Below are positions 8,652 through 16,919 of a DNA stretch of 64,000 nt, piece after piece. Position 1 is the stretch's first letter. Every line of letters starts with the position of its first letter. Source of the DNA: Lentibacillus kapialis (GTDB lineage: Bacteria; Bacillota; Bacilli; Bacillales; Amphibacillaceae). The notes beneath the pieces were generated by a model, which had not been told where the DNA came from, did no database searches, and saw only the letters and a list, made by a program, of their open reading frames with translations. The stretch covers positions 53,399 to 117,398 of the forward strand of contig NZ_BMNQ01000005.1 in NCBI RefSeq assembly GCF_014646635.1, read 5' to 3'. A program made the position numbers and the translations under genes.

Positions 8652-9311
8652 TCATATATTTTGCCCAAGCAGTTTTGTCTCGACATATTTAATATGCTCC
8701 CTGACTCTTCCATTCACTGTATGCACATCATTCGAGACCAATGCTTCAAGCAATTGTCTGTGTTCCTCATAAAAAGCCTGTGGGCTTGAATAATACCTGT
8801 CAAGGTGCATAAGAAATGTCCTGATTTGCACTTGAAGTGAATCATAAATCTTTATTATTCTTGTATTCCCGCAAAGCGTCACAACGTAACTATGAAATTG
8901 CATATCAAGATCAAACAGCCCGCTCCAGTCGCTTTTATCCGCTCTTTCTTTCATCTGTCTCACAATTTCATCCAATTTCTGAATGTGTTCATTTTCCAGC
9001 CGCGGCATTGCTTGCATAAACGCATGTGATTCAAGCAATGTGCGCAATTCAATCATCTCATCGGCATCCTTATTGGTAAAATCCGCAACATAGGTCCCTT
9101 TTCTCGCTTGACTGACAACGAGTGCTTCACTTTCTAACATTTTCAAGGCTTCCCTTATGGTACTGCGGCTGACATCATAATGTTCCGCAAGTTCCGTTTC
9201 CAGCAGCCGCTCGCCAAACTGAATGTCTTCATTCCATATTTTCTGTTTCAGCTCATCAGCAATCAGCTCACTTAATGGCTTCTGCATAATGGCGCTATTA
9301 TTAGGCTGCAA
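8652..9311 (-). CDS. FadR-type GntR-family transcriptional regulator (FCD domain)
   Basis: About 219 residues. The N-terminal winged helix (about 10-75) contains YDVSRSTIREALKMLESEALV. The C-terminal all-helical FCD ligand-binding domain contains E-R-L-L-E-x-H-A-x-x-Q-A and later histidines suited to metal or acid ligands. The probable start is TTG at 9311, nine bases from AAAGGAG; TTG 9317 and ATG 9287 are alternatives. It heads the catabolic operon and probably represses it. Identical palindromes just downstream of its own promoter and of the doeA promoter are the likely operators. It differs from EnuR, the MocR-type regulator known from proteobacterial ectoine clusters. Confidence 0.85.
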   Translation of the reverse strand: MQPNNSAIMQKPLSELIADELKQKIWNEDIQFGERLLETELAEHYDVSRSTIREALKMLESEALVVSQARKGTYVADFTNKDADEMIELRTLLESHAFMQAMPRLENEHIQKLDEIVRQMKERADKSDWSGLFDLDMQFHSYVVTLCGNTRIIKIYDSLQVQIRTFLMHLDRYYSSPQAFYEEHRQLLEALVSNDVHTVNGRVREHIKYVETKLLGQNI

Positions 9312-9349
9312 AACCAACTGCTCCTTTCCAAAATTGTCTTACTATTTTA

Positions 9350-9410
9350 TGTCGATTGTCGACAATACGCATCTTGATTTCATCTTAAGATAGACAGATA
9401 TCATTGTCAA
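9350..9410 (-). promoter_or_regulatory. Promoter and operator of the regulator-led catabolic operon
   Basis: On the minus strand the -35 is TTGACA (9405-9410), the spacer is 17 bp and the -10 is TAAGAT (9382-9387). The start point should be near 9375. The inverted repeat TGTCGA-TTG-TCGACA occupies 9350-9364, about +11 to +25. That is a position at which a bound protein would block initiation or early elongation. The same 15-mer has the same offset at doeA. Confidence 0.8.
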
Positions 9411-9437
9411 CTGAATTTTTCCTTAATTTGAAATTCA

Positions 9438-9466
9438 TTGACTTAAATGGCATTTACGACTATTTT
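9438..9466 (+). promoter_or_regulatory. Probable promoter of the D-2-hydroxyacid dehydrogenase gene
   Basis: TTGACT (9438-9443), a 17-bp spacer and TATTTT (9461-9466) read toward the dehydrogenase gene, 45 bp before its probable start. It lies outside the TGTCGA operator, so regulation may differ from that of the divergent operon. Confidence 0.55.
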
Positions 9467-9510
9467 TAAAGAAAGGCCTATATGAATAGAGTGAAATGGA
9501 GGTATTAAAT

Positions 9511-10497
9511 TTGAAGAAAAAAATTATTGCTTATAACCGTGTGGAACAACCGGTTTTAGATGATCTAAAAGAAAAATATGATGTCCGTTTTTTTAAAAAC
9601 ATCGATACAAACAACAATCCTGAATTCTTGAACCATTTAAGTGAGGCAGAAGGCATTATTGGTCTCGAAACACCTGTGGATGTTGACATGTTGAACCATG
9701 CACCTCATTTGAAAATTGTCAGTAATGTCTCGGTCGGTTACGATAATCTGGCGCTTGAGGAAATGACCGAACGGAACATTATGGCTACCAATACACCGGG
9801 TATTCTCACCGATACAGTGGCCGATGCAGTTTTTGGCATTCTGGTTGCCACCGCCAGACGCATTCCGGAATTAGATCATTTTGTCAAAAAAGGGCAATGG
9901 CAAGCAGAAGCAATTGGAGAGGAACACTACGGGACCAATATCCATCATAAAACACTGGGGATTATTGGTATGGGACAGATTGGTAATGCCATTGCTAAGA
10001 GAGGGCATTTCGGTTTTGACATGGAAATCTTATACCATAGCCGGAGACGCAAACCTGAAGCTGAAAAAACGCTTAATGCTGGATATCGGCAACTTGAGGA
10101 GTTACTGGAGGAGTCCGATTTTGTTGTTATGATTACCCCGATGACACCGGAAACTGAAGGCATGATTGGCAAACGCGAATTTCAAATGATGAAGAAGTCA
10201 GCTATTTTCATTAATGGTTCGCGCGGCAAAACAATTGTCGAACAGGATCTGATTGAAGCACTTGAGAACGGTTGGATCACCGCTGCCGGACTTGACGTAT
10301 ATGAACAAGAACCAATCAATCTTGATAACCCGCTTTTAAACATGAAACGTGTGGTAACCACCCCACATATCGGCTCATCTACATATGAGACAGAATTGAG
10401 CATGTCGCAACTTGCCGGAGAAAATCTTCAAATCGGGCTGACGGGCAAGCGACCGCCGAACCTGGTTAATCCCGGTGCTTTTGATGACAACAATTAA
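9511..10497 (+). CDS. D-isomer-specific 2-hydroxyacid dehydrogenase
   Basis: About 328 residues. The NAD-binding fingerprint GIIGMGQIGNAIAKR lies near 148-162. The catalytic arginine is in NGSRGKTI, the glutamate in DVYEQEP, and the histidine in TTPHIGSS. This is the glyoxylate/hydroxypyruvate reductase-like branch and reduces a 2-oxo acid to a D-2-hydroxy acid, or the reverse. The probable start is TTG at 9511, because the upstream ATG at 9496 is part of the ribosome binding site ATGGAGG. It is divergent from the ectoine operon and sits between that operon and doeA. Its substrate in the pathway is unknown. Confidence 0.85.
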   Translation: MKKKIIAYNRVEQPVLDDLKEKYDVRFFKNIDTNNNPEFLNHLSEAEGIIGLETPVDVDMLNHAPHLKIVSNVSVGYDNLALEEMTERNIMATNTPGILTDTVADAVFGILVATARRIPELDHFVKKGQWQAEAIGEEHYGTNIHHKTLGIIGMGQIGNAIAKRGHFGFDMEILYHSRRRKPEAEKTLNAGYRQLEELLEESDFVVMITPMTPETEGMIGKREFQMMKKSAIFINGSRGKTIVEQDLIEALENGWITAAGLDVYEQEPINLDNPLLNMKRVVTTPHIGSSTYETELSMSQLAGENLQIGLTGKRPPNLVNPGAFDDNN

Positions 10498-10504
10498 TCA
10501 TTTA

Positions 10505-10536
10505 AACGGCCGTACCAATGAATCGGTACGGCCGTT
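10505..10536. terminator. Bidirectional hairpin between convergent genes
   Basis: AACGGCCGTACC (10505-10516) and its perfect complement (10525-10536) flank an 8-base loop. It lies between the 2-hydroxyacid dehydrogenase and doeA stop codons, which converge. T-runs are weak on both sides, so termination efficiency is uncertain. Confidence 0.6.
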
Positions 10537-10591
10537 AATAGCAATGCTGTATAGGGTGATAGCTGTATTTGGCACTGGACATGATACACTC

Positions 10592-11779
10592 TCAGGCCAG
10601 ACGAATATTCGGCTTTACCATCAGTTCGCGCGGAAAATCGGCAAGAACCTCGGCACCTGTTTCAGTTACCCGGAACGATTCACTGATTTCAACACCCATA
10701 TTATCCAACCAAATTCCAGGGATTAAGTGAAACGTCATATTCGGCTCCAAAACAGTACGATCCTGGGGTCTTAGGCTTGCTGTATGCTCCCCCCAGTCCG
10801 GCGGGTAGTTGAGACCAACTGAATATCCCATCCGCGACTCTTTTTTTATGCCGCTTTTTTCAATCACACTACGCCAAACACTTTCAAGTTCTTCACAGGT
10901 GATTCCCGGTTTCACCGCATCAAGCGTCGTATTAATCCCTTCAAGAACGACGTCAGACACATTTTGCATCTGCTCTGATGGTTTGCCGATAACAGCTGTT
11001 CTTGCCAGCGGTGAATGATAGCGCCTGTAACAGCCCGCCAATTCGATAATGACCGGAGCACCTTGCTGGAATCTGTCATCAGTCCATGTCAAATGTGATG
11101 CAGACGTCTTTTCACCTGTCGGAAGTAATGGAACAATTGACGGATAGTCACCGCCAAAATCTTCTGTACCGCTTATTTGTGCGTGTGATATTTCGGCAAC
11201 GACATCACATTCACGAACGCCTTCTTCTATTGTGTCAAATGCGACCTGCATTGCCTTTTCGGAAATCCTCGCAGCATGTTTAAGATATGAAATTTCCCGA
11301 TCCGATTTAATAATGCGCACCCAATTAACCATATTCGTTCCATCTTGAAAGGTTGCATTCGGCAGCCCTTTTGTCAATTGCATATAACTTTTTGCCGTGA
11401 AATAATAAGCATCCATCTCCACGGCGATTGTTTTATGATCATAGTTCTTTTCTCTCAACAAATCGGCAATGAAGTCCATAGGGTGCCGAATTGATGAGTG
11501 AACATAATGATCCCCATAAGAAATGATGTGATCTTCCTCAAGCCATGTGGTATGCAAAGCAGCATTTGCATCCTGAGCACGGCCAATCCAGACCGGCTGA
11601 TCATCATCAATCATAACAATAAGCATTTGATGAACATAAAATGACCATGCATCATACCCAGTTAAATAATTCATGTTAGCCGGATCCGTTACCATCAGCA
11701 AATCGACTCCAGCATCAGCCATCCGCTGCTTTGTTTTATTAAGTCGCTCATGAAACTCTGAAATCGGAAATGTTAACAC
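10592..11779 (-). CDS. doeA: Ectoine hydrolase, M24 peptidase-like fold (DoeA/EutD)
   Basis: About 395 residues with creatinase-type N-terminal and pita-bread C-terminal domains. Family-typical segments include GYDAWSFYVHQ near the N-terminus, HSPLARTA, and GLNYPPDWGEH followed by LRPQDRT. These resemble ectoine hydrolases more than general Xaa-Pro peptidases. DoeA/EutD opens the ectoine ring to N-acetyl-L-2,4-diaminobutyrate in the cytoplasm. The start is GTG at 11779, seven bases from GGGAGGG; the longer frame lacks a ribosome binding site. It is transcribed alone from a near-perfect sigma-A promoter with the cluster palindrome behind it. The remaining alternative is an uncharacterised M24 peptidase. 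Confidence 0.8.
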   Translation of the reverse strand: MLTFPISEFHERLNKTKQRMADAGVDLLMVTDPANMNYLTGYDAWSFYVHQMLIVMIDDDQPVWIGRAQDANAALHTTWLEEDHIISYGDHYVHSSIRHPMDFIADLLREKNYDHKTIAVEMDAYYFTAKSYMQLTKGLPNATFQDGTNMVNWVRIIKSDREISYLKHAARISEKAMQVAFDTIEEGVRECDVVAEISHAQISGTEDFGGDYPSIVPLLPTGEKTSASHLTWTDDRFQQGAPVIIELAGCYRRYHSPLARTAVIGKPSEQMQNVSDVVLEGINTTLDAVKPGITCEELESVWRSVIEKSGIKKESRMGYSVGLNYPPDWGEHTASLRPQDRTVLEPNMTFHLIPGIWLDNMGVEISESFRVTETGAEVLADFPRELMVKPNIRLA

Positions 11780-11816
11780 AGATATTCCCTCCCCCTCTTG
11801 CTCGCCCAAAAACATT

Positions 11817-11830
11817 AGAAAGCGCTTACC
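11817..11830 (-). promoter_or_regulatory. cre-like site upstream of doeA
   Basis: Read on the minus strand GGTAAGCGCTTTCT matches 12 of 14 positions of the CcpA consensus TGWAANCGNTNWCA. It lies in the 5' leader of doeA between the operator and the coding start. Carbon catabolite repression of ectoine use would be plausible. Confidence 0.5.
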
Positions 11831-11898
11831 TATTTTAGCTAAAAAGGTTTTAATATTGTCTATACTTCTATGATAATACGTCTACAATTGCACCTCTT

Positions 11899-11959
11899 TG
11901 TCGATTGTCGACATTTACTTTCTTACTTACATTATATTCACGAATTTTCATAGTGTCAA
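11899..11959 (-). promoter_or_regulatory. Consensus promoter and operator of doeA
   Basis: On the minus strand TTGACA (11954-11959), a 17-bp spacer and TATAAT (11931-11936) form a perfect sigma-A promoter, with transcription starting near 11924. The palindrome TGTCGATTGTCGACA at 11899-11913 then lies at about +12 to +26, matching the arrangement upstream of the GntR gene. The rest of the 424-bp spacer up to 12203 shows no gene. Confidence 0.85.
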
Positions 11960-12203
11960 TTATTATCCAACAATTTAAAATTTTTATTCTTTAGTGATTA
12001 CTCATTTGATGCTTTCCAGCCAAGCTAATATCTTATCGGTAACATTTTAAAAGTTGACCTGTATCACAGCAAATAAAATAGCCCGGTACTATACTGAAAG
12101 CAAGGCTAATCTTTCGGATGTGAAGTCTGAAATAAACCATTGAAGTTGCAACTAAATAAAAGCGTTTTGTGCCTGGAGCGAAGTGAAAGGAATGGTTATA
12201 TTT

Positions 12204-12617
12204 ATGAAAAAAATCGCATTTATCACGATTATAGTAATGACTGCATTGTTGGCGTATATAATGCAAGTTGATTGGACTTCACAAAAATTCACAGATGCAC
12301 TGTCGGTTAATCCGGATAATATAGCGAAATTGCAATTGTCCTTACCCGGCGAAAGCAATTACGCTACAACCCGTGACCCGAAAAAAATACAGAAATTCAT
12401 ACAATACTTCAGCAGCAAAAATTATAAACGGATCCGGGGGGATGAACCCACCGAACTGCCCATGAGCGCCAGTATGGTTTATCTGTACGGAAAAGATCAG
12501 ACGGATTTTTTGGTTGTTTTCGGCGATACGGTTTTAATCAGTCACCAATACTATAACGTGAAAGATGATATAATTGAGATGACATTCCTCAAGGATTTTC
12601 ATCAAGCAATTAAATGA
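12204..12617 (+). CDS. Small exported or membrane-anchored protein of unknown function
   Basis: About 137 residues from the ATG at 12204, preceded by AAAGGA; the in-frame GTG 21 bp upstream is inside that site. Residues 1-20 are KK followed by a hydrophobic helix, suggesting a signal peptide or N-terminal anchor with the rest outside. The soluble part has mixed alpha/beta composition and no cysteine or recognisable motif. I do not recognise a family. The gene stands alone between the ectoine region and the flavodoxin gene, and no strong terminator follows. Confidence 0.6.
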   Translation: MKKIAFITIIVMTALLAYIMQVDWTSQKFTDALSVNPDNIAKLQLSLPGESNYATTRDPKKIQKFIQYFSSKNYKRIRGDEPTELPMSASMVYLYGKDQTDFLVVFGDTVLISHQYYNVKDDIIEMTFLKDFHQAIK

Positions 12618-12666
12618 CTCCGGATACGATATCACGACATATTTTTGTAAAAATATCATGTTTTAA

Positions 12667-12696
12667 TTGAAAACAATTTTCATTAAACGCTATAAT
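12667..12696 (+). promoter_or_regulatory. Flavodoxin promoter overlapped by a Fur-box-like sequence
   Basis: TTGAAA (12667-12672), an 18-bp spacer and TATAAT (12691-12696) form a sigma-A promoter. TGAAAACAATTTTCA (12668-12682) overlaps the -35 and spacer and matches 11 of 14 defined positions of the 7-1-7 Fur consensus. Iron-dependent repression is the inference. Confidence 0.65.
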
Positions 12697-12731
12697 GGAA
12701 AAAGGCCAGTATGTTGAAGGAGATGATTTTT

Positions 12732-13181
12732 ATGTCTAAAGTTCTAGTCTTGTACGCAAGTCTGACAGGAAGCACAGAAATAATGGCAGAATCCATGACT
12801 GAACACTTGAAAGAAAGCGGACACGAGGTGGAACATAAATCTTTTGACCTTGATCCAATTGATGTACCGCGTCTGGAAGAGTTCGACAGCATCCTGTTTG
12901 GATCATACTCGTGGGATGACGACATCCCGTTTGAGGTGGAGGATTTCTATTTCGACATGGATGATATTGATCTTTCCGGCAAAACCGTTGGTGTATTCGG
13001 ATCATGTGACACCTATTATGATATATATGGACCGGCGATCGACACCCTTACATCCAAGGCAAAAGAACGCGGAGCAACTGTTTATGAGGAAAAGTTCAAA
13101 TTTGAACTTGAGCCGGACGACAAAGATATCGAACACGGCAAAGCATTTGCAGATGCCGTTGTGAACCTTGACGTTAAATAA
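12732..13181 (+). CDS. Flavodoxin
   Basis: A 149-residue FMN-binding electron carrier. The phosphate loop is SLTGSTE near residue 10, after the first beta strand KVLVLYA. The other isoalloxazine loops are GSYSWDDD near 57 and GSCDTYYDIYGPA near 90. The protein is very acidic, as flavodoxins are. The start is the ATG at 12732 after GAAGGAGATG. Flavodoxins replace ferredoxin in low-iron conditions, which fits the Fur-box-like sequence on its promoter. The nearby FAD/NAD(P) reductase on the opposite strand could be a redox partner, but nothing shows this directly. Confidence 0.92.
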   Translation: MSKVLVLYASLTGSTEIMAESMTEHLKESGHEVEHKSFDLDPIDVPRLEEFDSILFGSYSWDDDIPFEVEDFYFDMDDIDLSGKTVGVFGSCDTYYDIYGPAIDTLTSKAKERGATVYEEKFKFELEPDDKDIEHGKAFADAVVNLDVK

Positions 13182-13185
13182 AGTT

Positions 13186-13225
13186 AGAAGAACCGGGCAA
13201 AGTACGGCCCGGTTCTTCTCTTTCT
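13186..13225 (+). terminator. Rho-independent terminator of the flavodoxin gene
   Basis: AGAAGAACCGGGC (13186-13198) pairs perfectly with GCCCGGTTCTTCT (13207-13219) around an 8-base loop. CTTTCT follows. It is 5 bp after the stop codon. Confidence 0.85.
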
Positions 13226-13473
13226 ATATTCGTCATATAAAGTCCGATAATTTACATTCCTTTCCTTATATGCCTTCATAATATTCTGGACGCCTCTCTC
13301 CCCTACAATGTTCACAGCTGAATTTTGCCGGGAACATATTTTGAATTTCAAACATGTTCCGACGGCCCTCTACCGTAACCGCTCAGACTCACAATCCAAA
13401 TAGGCAAATAACGGAAGGAGTGAATCTTTAATTGAACTGCAAACCGCTTAATCCATAATAGTGTTACACAACA

Positions 13474-14190
13474 TTAATAGCCATAAAACTCCTCAGCCCG
13501 GATATTATCCTCATTCGCACCGGCTTCCACGAGCATATCATACATATCATTGACCATGCCTCCCGGACCGGAAAGGTAATAAATTGGTTCAGTCACATCG
13601 GAGACATAACGCTTCAACATATCTTCATCAATATAACCGGTCTCTCCATGCCATTCATTCGAATCGGCTTGCGTCATGACCGGCACAAATGTGAAGTTTG
13701 GATTTTGCTCCTCAAACTTTTTGAGATCCGACTGGAACGGCGCATCCTCAGGTTTGCTGTTGGAAAAAAGCAATGTCATATCATGTGATGTCTGTTGTTT
13801 TGTCGCCTCAGCAATCATGCTACGTATCGGTGTAATACCAATACCGCCAATAATGAAAACGGCTGGTGTTGATTCGGTTTTATGAAGTGTGAAATTGCCA
13901 ATTGGACCGTCAAATGTCACTTCGGACCCTTCCGACAATTTTTCCAGTTCCCGTTTATATGCCGAATCCCGCAGACGTGTTGTTGTCACCAGTTCATTCT
14001 CAGACGGAGCATATACAAAGGAAAATTCCCTACTGTTCCCCTCCTCATCTGTCTCATTCGGATTCATTAACGTGAAATCACCGAATTGTCCGGCTTTGAA
14101 TGCAAATCCATCAGGCATCTCCCAGTGAAACGCCATTGTATCGTTTGCGACTTTTTCCTTTCTGATCAGTTTGATTGTTTCTTTTGCCAT
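13474..14190 (-). CDS. FAD/NAD(P)-dependent oxidoreductase (ferredoxin reductase-like)
   Basis: About 238 residues with a ferredoxin-NADP reductase-like fold. An FAD-binding barrel includes REFSFVYAPSE near 55-65. A nucleotide-binding domain begins with IIGGIGITPIRSM near 113-125 and ends with YYLSGPGGMV near 207. The C-terminal aromatic YGY is typical of this superfamily. There is no 2Fe-2S domain, so a separate electron carrier is needed. The second ATG (14190) is better spaced from AGAAGGGG than the first. It is monocistronic in appearance. The physiological partner is unknown; the adjacent flavodoxin is only a candidate. Confidence 0.82.
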   Translation of the reverse strand: MAKETIKLIRKEKVANDTMAFHWEMPDGFAFKAGQFGDFTLMNPNETDEEGNSREFSFVYAPSENELVTTTRLRDSAYKRELEKLSEGSEVTFDGPIGNFTLHKTESTPAVFIIGGIGITPIRSMIAEATKQQTSHDMTLLFSNSKPEDAPFQSDLKKFEEQNPNFTFVPVMTQADSNEWHGETGYIDEDMLKRYVSDVTEPIYYLSGPGGMVNDMYDMLVEAGANEDNIRAEEFYGY

Positions 14191-14355
14191 ATTTTTCATC
14201 CCCTTCTCAATTCATAATAATATTGATACATTAACTATTTAATTTCTTCCCCAATTATATCTGTTTAAACGGACTAGAGGCAAAAGAGCCAATTCAAATA
14301 TTATTATTGATGTTAAAATTTCCCGACACAATATGGTCAGAGCTCTGCTTTTCAC

Positions 14356-16215
14356 TTAATTATGTTTAATGTCAATAACTAATCTTGAAGAAAACTCAGG
14401 TGTTTCTAATTGGATTTTTTCTTTTTTCAAATTAAAGATGGCAACAAACATTTTTTCTTCCTGTGAATACTCAATCGAGGATAGTACTGAACTATTTGAT
14501 ACTCCAATTGTATCCCCATTTCGATTCAGTTCCCCGCTAATTTCCCCGTAAGGTAATTCAAGTCTAATCTTACTGTCATGTTCAGTTAAATCGTAATGAT
14601 CGATTGTTTTGTTAAGATCAAATACAACTCTTGTGTAATTGGGATGGACAGCATGACGTATATTTTCTACGTGTGTTGCGGAAATCTCTACTTCTCTGCT
14701 GGCCTGGTATCCTTCATATGTTGCCGTTATCCGTCCTTGTCCCTCTTTCTCAGCATAGAACGTTCCATTTTCCACGTAGCCGATATCATCAGAAACTTCC
14801 CACTCTATTGAAGCCGGATCAATATCCAGTTTTTCACCATGCTTATTGAAACCATTTACTGTTAAATCAATGTTTTGTCCAGGAGCAGCTGTTAAATCTA
14901 ACGGTAAAATGCCTAATATGCCCTCCGGCTTATGAGGTGATGAGCCACTAGGATATGGCGGATACATGAGATATTGATTGCGTACATCCTCAACCCATGC
15001 ATCCAAATCTTTCTGCCACGATCCTATGATTTTGTCTACCGGTTTATCATCCTTAATCAAATCAGGGACTTCAGTGTCTCCTATCAAATTAGCATAACTG
15101 GAGGTCATATCAAATTTCTCAGGATTTTGATCGCGCATCGCATCAACAAGATTCAGACCCAAGCTCACAAGATTTATTTGAGAAGGGTCATTCATATGAA
15201 CCTGAACCCCTCCAACCAGTTCACCGCTGTACTTTCCAAACATCGGCGTGAAATATGCAGATCTGAAGCTCACACCAGCAATATCACGATTATTCATTTC
15301 ATCAACCAAGGCTGCACCGTCAATCCATGGGGCACCAACCAATTCAAAAGGTTTAGTGGTACCAAGACCAGTTGTCAAAGTCGTGTCATCCAACAGTTCA
15401 GTCCCAGCGTATAAATAAGCAGTATTTCGGGTTGGTATGTTAGGCGATGTCATAACCCAAGGAAGCCCCGTGTCCTCATAATGCATGGTCCGTTTCCACC
15501 CTTTCATTGGAGCTACCTTTAAATCTACCCCCATACTATATTCATGGTTCCACATAACAGCTAATTCACCGACTGTCATGCCGTGCCTAACCGGCAGCAT
15601 GAACCTACCCATAAAGCTGACAGCATCTTCAGAACGCACTGGCCCTTCAACCTTCGTCCCGCCAATCGGATTTGGCCTATCCAATACAATCAACTCTTTA
15701 TCGTATTCCGCTGCTGCTTCCATCGCAAATCCCAGTGTGTAGATGTACGTATAAACGTTCGAACCAATGTCCTGAATATCAAATAAGAGGACATCCACAT
15801 CATCAAGCATTTCTTCTGTTGGTTTCCATGTTGGCCCATACAAGCTATAAACAGGCAAACCTGTTTTTTCATCAATATAAGATTCTACGTACTCTCCGGC
15901 TTCACGATTACCCCGTATACCATGTTCCGGACCGTATAATGCTGTCAAATTCACCTTTGGATTGTTGTACAGCACATCAATACTACTTGTCAAATTACTT
16001 GTCACACCAGTCGGATTCGTTATCAAACCAACTCGTTTATTTTTAAGCCAATTCATCTTTTTATTCAAAAGAACTTCAATACCAGGGCTTACTTTTTGAT
16101 TGCCATCACTATTTTTCTTGTTTTGATTGTCATTAGCATTCGAGCTTATTTGCGAAAATGTTAAAGCGATCACAAAAATTAAAATTGTCATCATTGTTAA
16201 TTTCAATCTTTTCAC
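14356..16215 (-). CDS. namZ: NamZ-type exo-beta-N-acetylmuramidase (DUF1343) with Big-like and AMIN-like C-terminal domains
   Basis: About 619 residues. Residues 1-30 form a signal peptide. Residues 45-430 are the DUF1343/NamZ catalytic region, with LITNPTGV, YGPEHGIRG, DIQDIGSNVYTYIYT and DRPNPIGG blocks. The family removes MurNAc from non-reducing ends of peptidoglycan fragments outside the cell. Two further domains follow: an Ig-like (Big) module at about 445-510 and an AMIN-like beta domain at about 515-619, which may anchor it to the wall. The start is GTG at 16215 after GAGGAG. It is the last gene of a lic-type PTS operon rather than of a mur operon. Confidence 0.82.
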   Translation of the reverse strand: MKRLKLTMMTILIFVIALTFSQISSNANDNQNKKNSDGNQKVSPGIEVLLNKKMNWLKNKRVGLITNPTGVTSNLTSSIDVLYNNPKVNLTALYGPEHGIRGNREAGEYVESYIDEKTGLPVYSLYGPTWKPTEEMLDDVDVLLFDIQDIGSNVYTYIYTLGFAMEAAAEYDKELIVLDRPNPIGGTKVEGPVRSEDAVSFMGRFMLPVRHGMTVGELAVMWNHEYSMGVDLKVAPMKGWKRTMHYEDTGLPWVMTSPNIPTRNTAYLYAGTELLDDTTLTTGLGTTKPFELVGAPWIDGAALVDEMNNRDIAGVSFRSAYFTPMFGKYSGELVGGVQVHMNDPSQINLVSLGLNLVDAMRDQNPEKFDMTSSYANLIGDTEVPDLIKDDKPVDKIIGSWQKDLDAWVEDVRNQYLMYPPYPSGSSPHKPEGILGILPLDLTAAPGQNIDLTVNGFNKHGEKLDIDPASIEWEVSDDIGYVENGTFYAEKEGQGRITATYEGYQASREVEISATHVENIRHAVHPNYTRVVFDLNKTIDHYDLTEHDSKIRLELPYGEISGELNRNGDTIGVSNSSVLSSIEYSQEEKMFVAIFNLKKEKIQLETPEFSSRLVIDIKHN

Positions 16216-16254
16216 AAAAACACTCCTCAAAAGATATTATCGCGTTGTGTATGA

Positions 16255-16617
16255 TCATGATGACTTCCCAGTTCTATATTCCTCGATTAAATGATTCACT
16301 TTCTCATTCAGATCCTTCTGATTTCGATAAATTTGTATCATTTCTTCAATCAGACTTTTTTCAGACATGACGGTCATTAAATGGTCTTGAGCGTGAACCA
16401 GCAACACCGGCAGTGTTTTTAATCCCTCCTTTGTATCTTCCTGAATAAATTTTGTCTGTAGTTTATGGGCCTCCAATAATTCATCAGAGGCTTGCTTCAT
16501 CTTTGCCTCAACTTGATCAAATGCTGCATTTCTAGCATTTTGAAGTGCCTCATGCAGATAATTTTTGGCATTTCCTGCATGTAAAATGATATTCATTGAA
16601 AAATTTTCAATGTCCAT
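16255..16617 (-). CDS. licA: PTS lactose/cellobiose-family EIIA component
   Basis: A 120-residue all-helical EIIA. The phosphorylated histidine lies in VLLVHAQDHLMT near residue 80. It passes phosphate from HPr to the EIIB protein encoded nearby. GGAGGG precedes the ATG at 16617. It is separated from the EIIC gene by about 300 bp that contain a copy of the hairpin repeat, although the operon order licB-licC-licA is otherwise normal. namZ follows 39 bp later. Confidence 0.9.
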   Translation of the reverse strand: MDIENFSMNIILHAGNAKNYLHEALQNARNAAFDQVEAKMKQASDELLEAHKLQTKFIQEDTKEGLKTLPVLLVHAQDHLMTVMSEKSLIEEMIQIYRNQKDLNEKVNHLIEEYRTGKSS

Positions 16618-16679
16618 GTCTTAGCCCTCCACAATGGATTAGATGTATGGAATGGTTTTCCCACCATTCTTTTACTTTT

Positions 16680-16770
16680 ATAACGTCAGAAAGTATAAAT
16701 TATGGATGACCTTATAAGAAAAACTTCGGCACTCGCTATAGGACGAGGCGAATGCCGAGTTTTTCTAATG
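16680..16770 (-). repeat. Hairpin repeat family A, copy 1 (full form)
   Basis: In family orientation, minus strand, it begins TTAGAAAAACTCGGCATTCG, forms a stem with a GCGAGTGCCGAAGTT-like arm, has a middle part related to TCATCCATAATTTATA, and ends CTTTCTGACGTTAT. It sits inside the PTS operon between licC and licA, in the 302-bp gap 16618-16919. Nothing else is seen in that gap. Confidence 0.85.
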
Positions 16771-16919
16771 TCTGTTAACACTTTACGCCTTCATTCTTGT
16801 ATAATGATAGCTGCTTATACGATTAAACCAGGAATCCATAAATGCAGGGTGACACATAACCTCTGTAACTCCTGATTCTAAATGTGAAAAAATTCTAAGC
16901 ATATTTTCAATTAAAAACA

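Noticed and set aside
13266..13355. Minus-strand 29-codon frame MFEIQNMFPAKFSCEHC and onward, with a CxxC
   Set aside because: It looks somewhat like a small zinc-binding protein and continues in frame past one stop. There is no clear ribosome binding site or partner gene, so I cannot support it as a gene.
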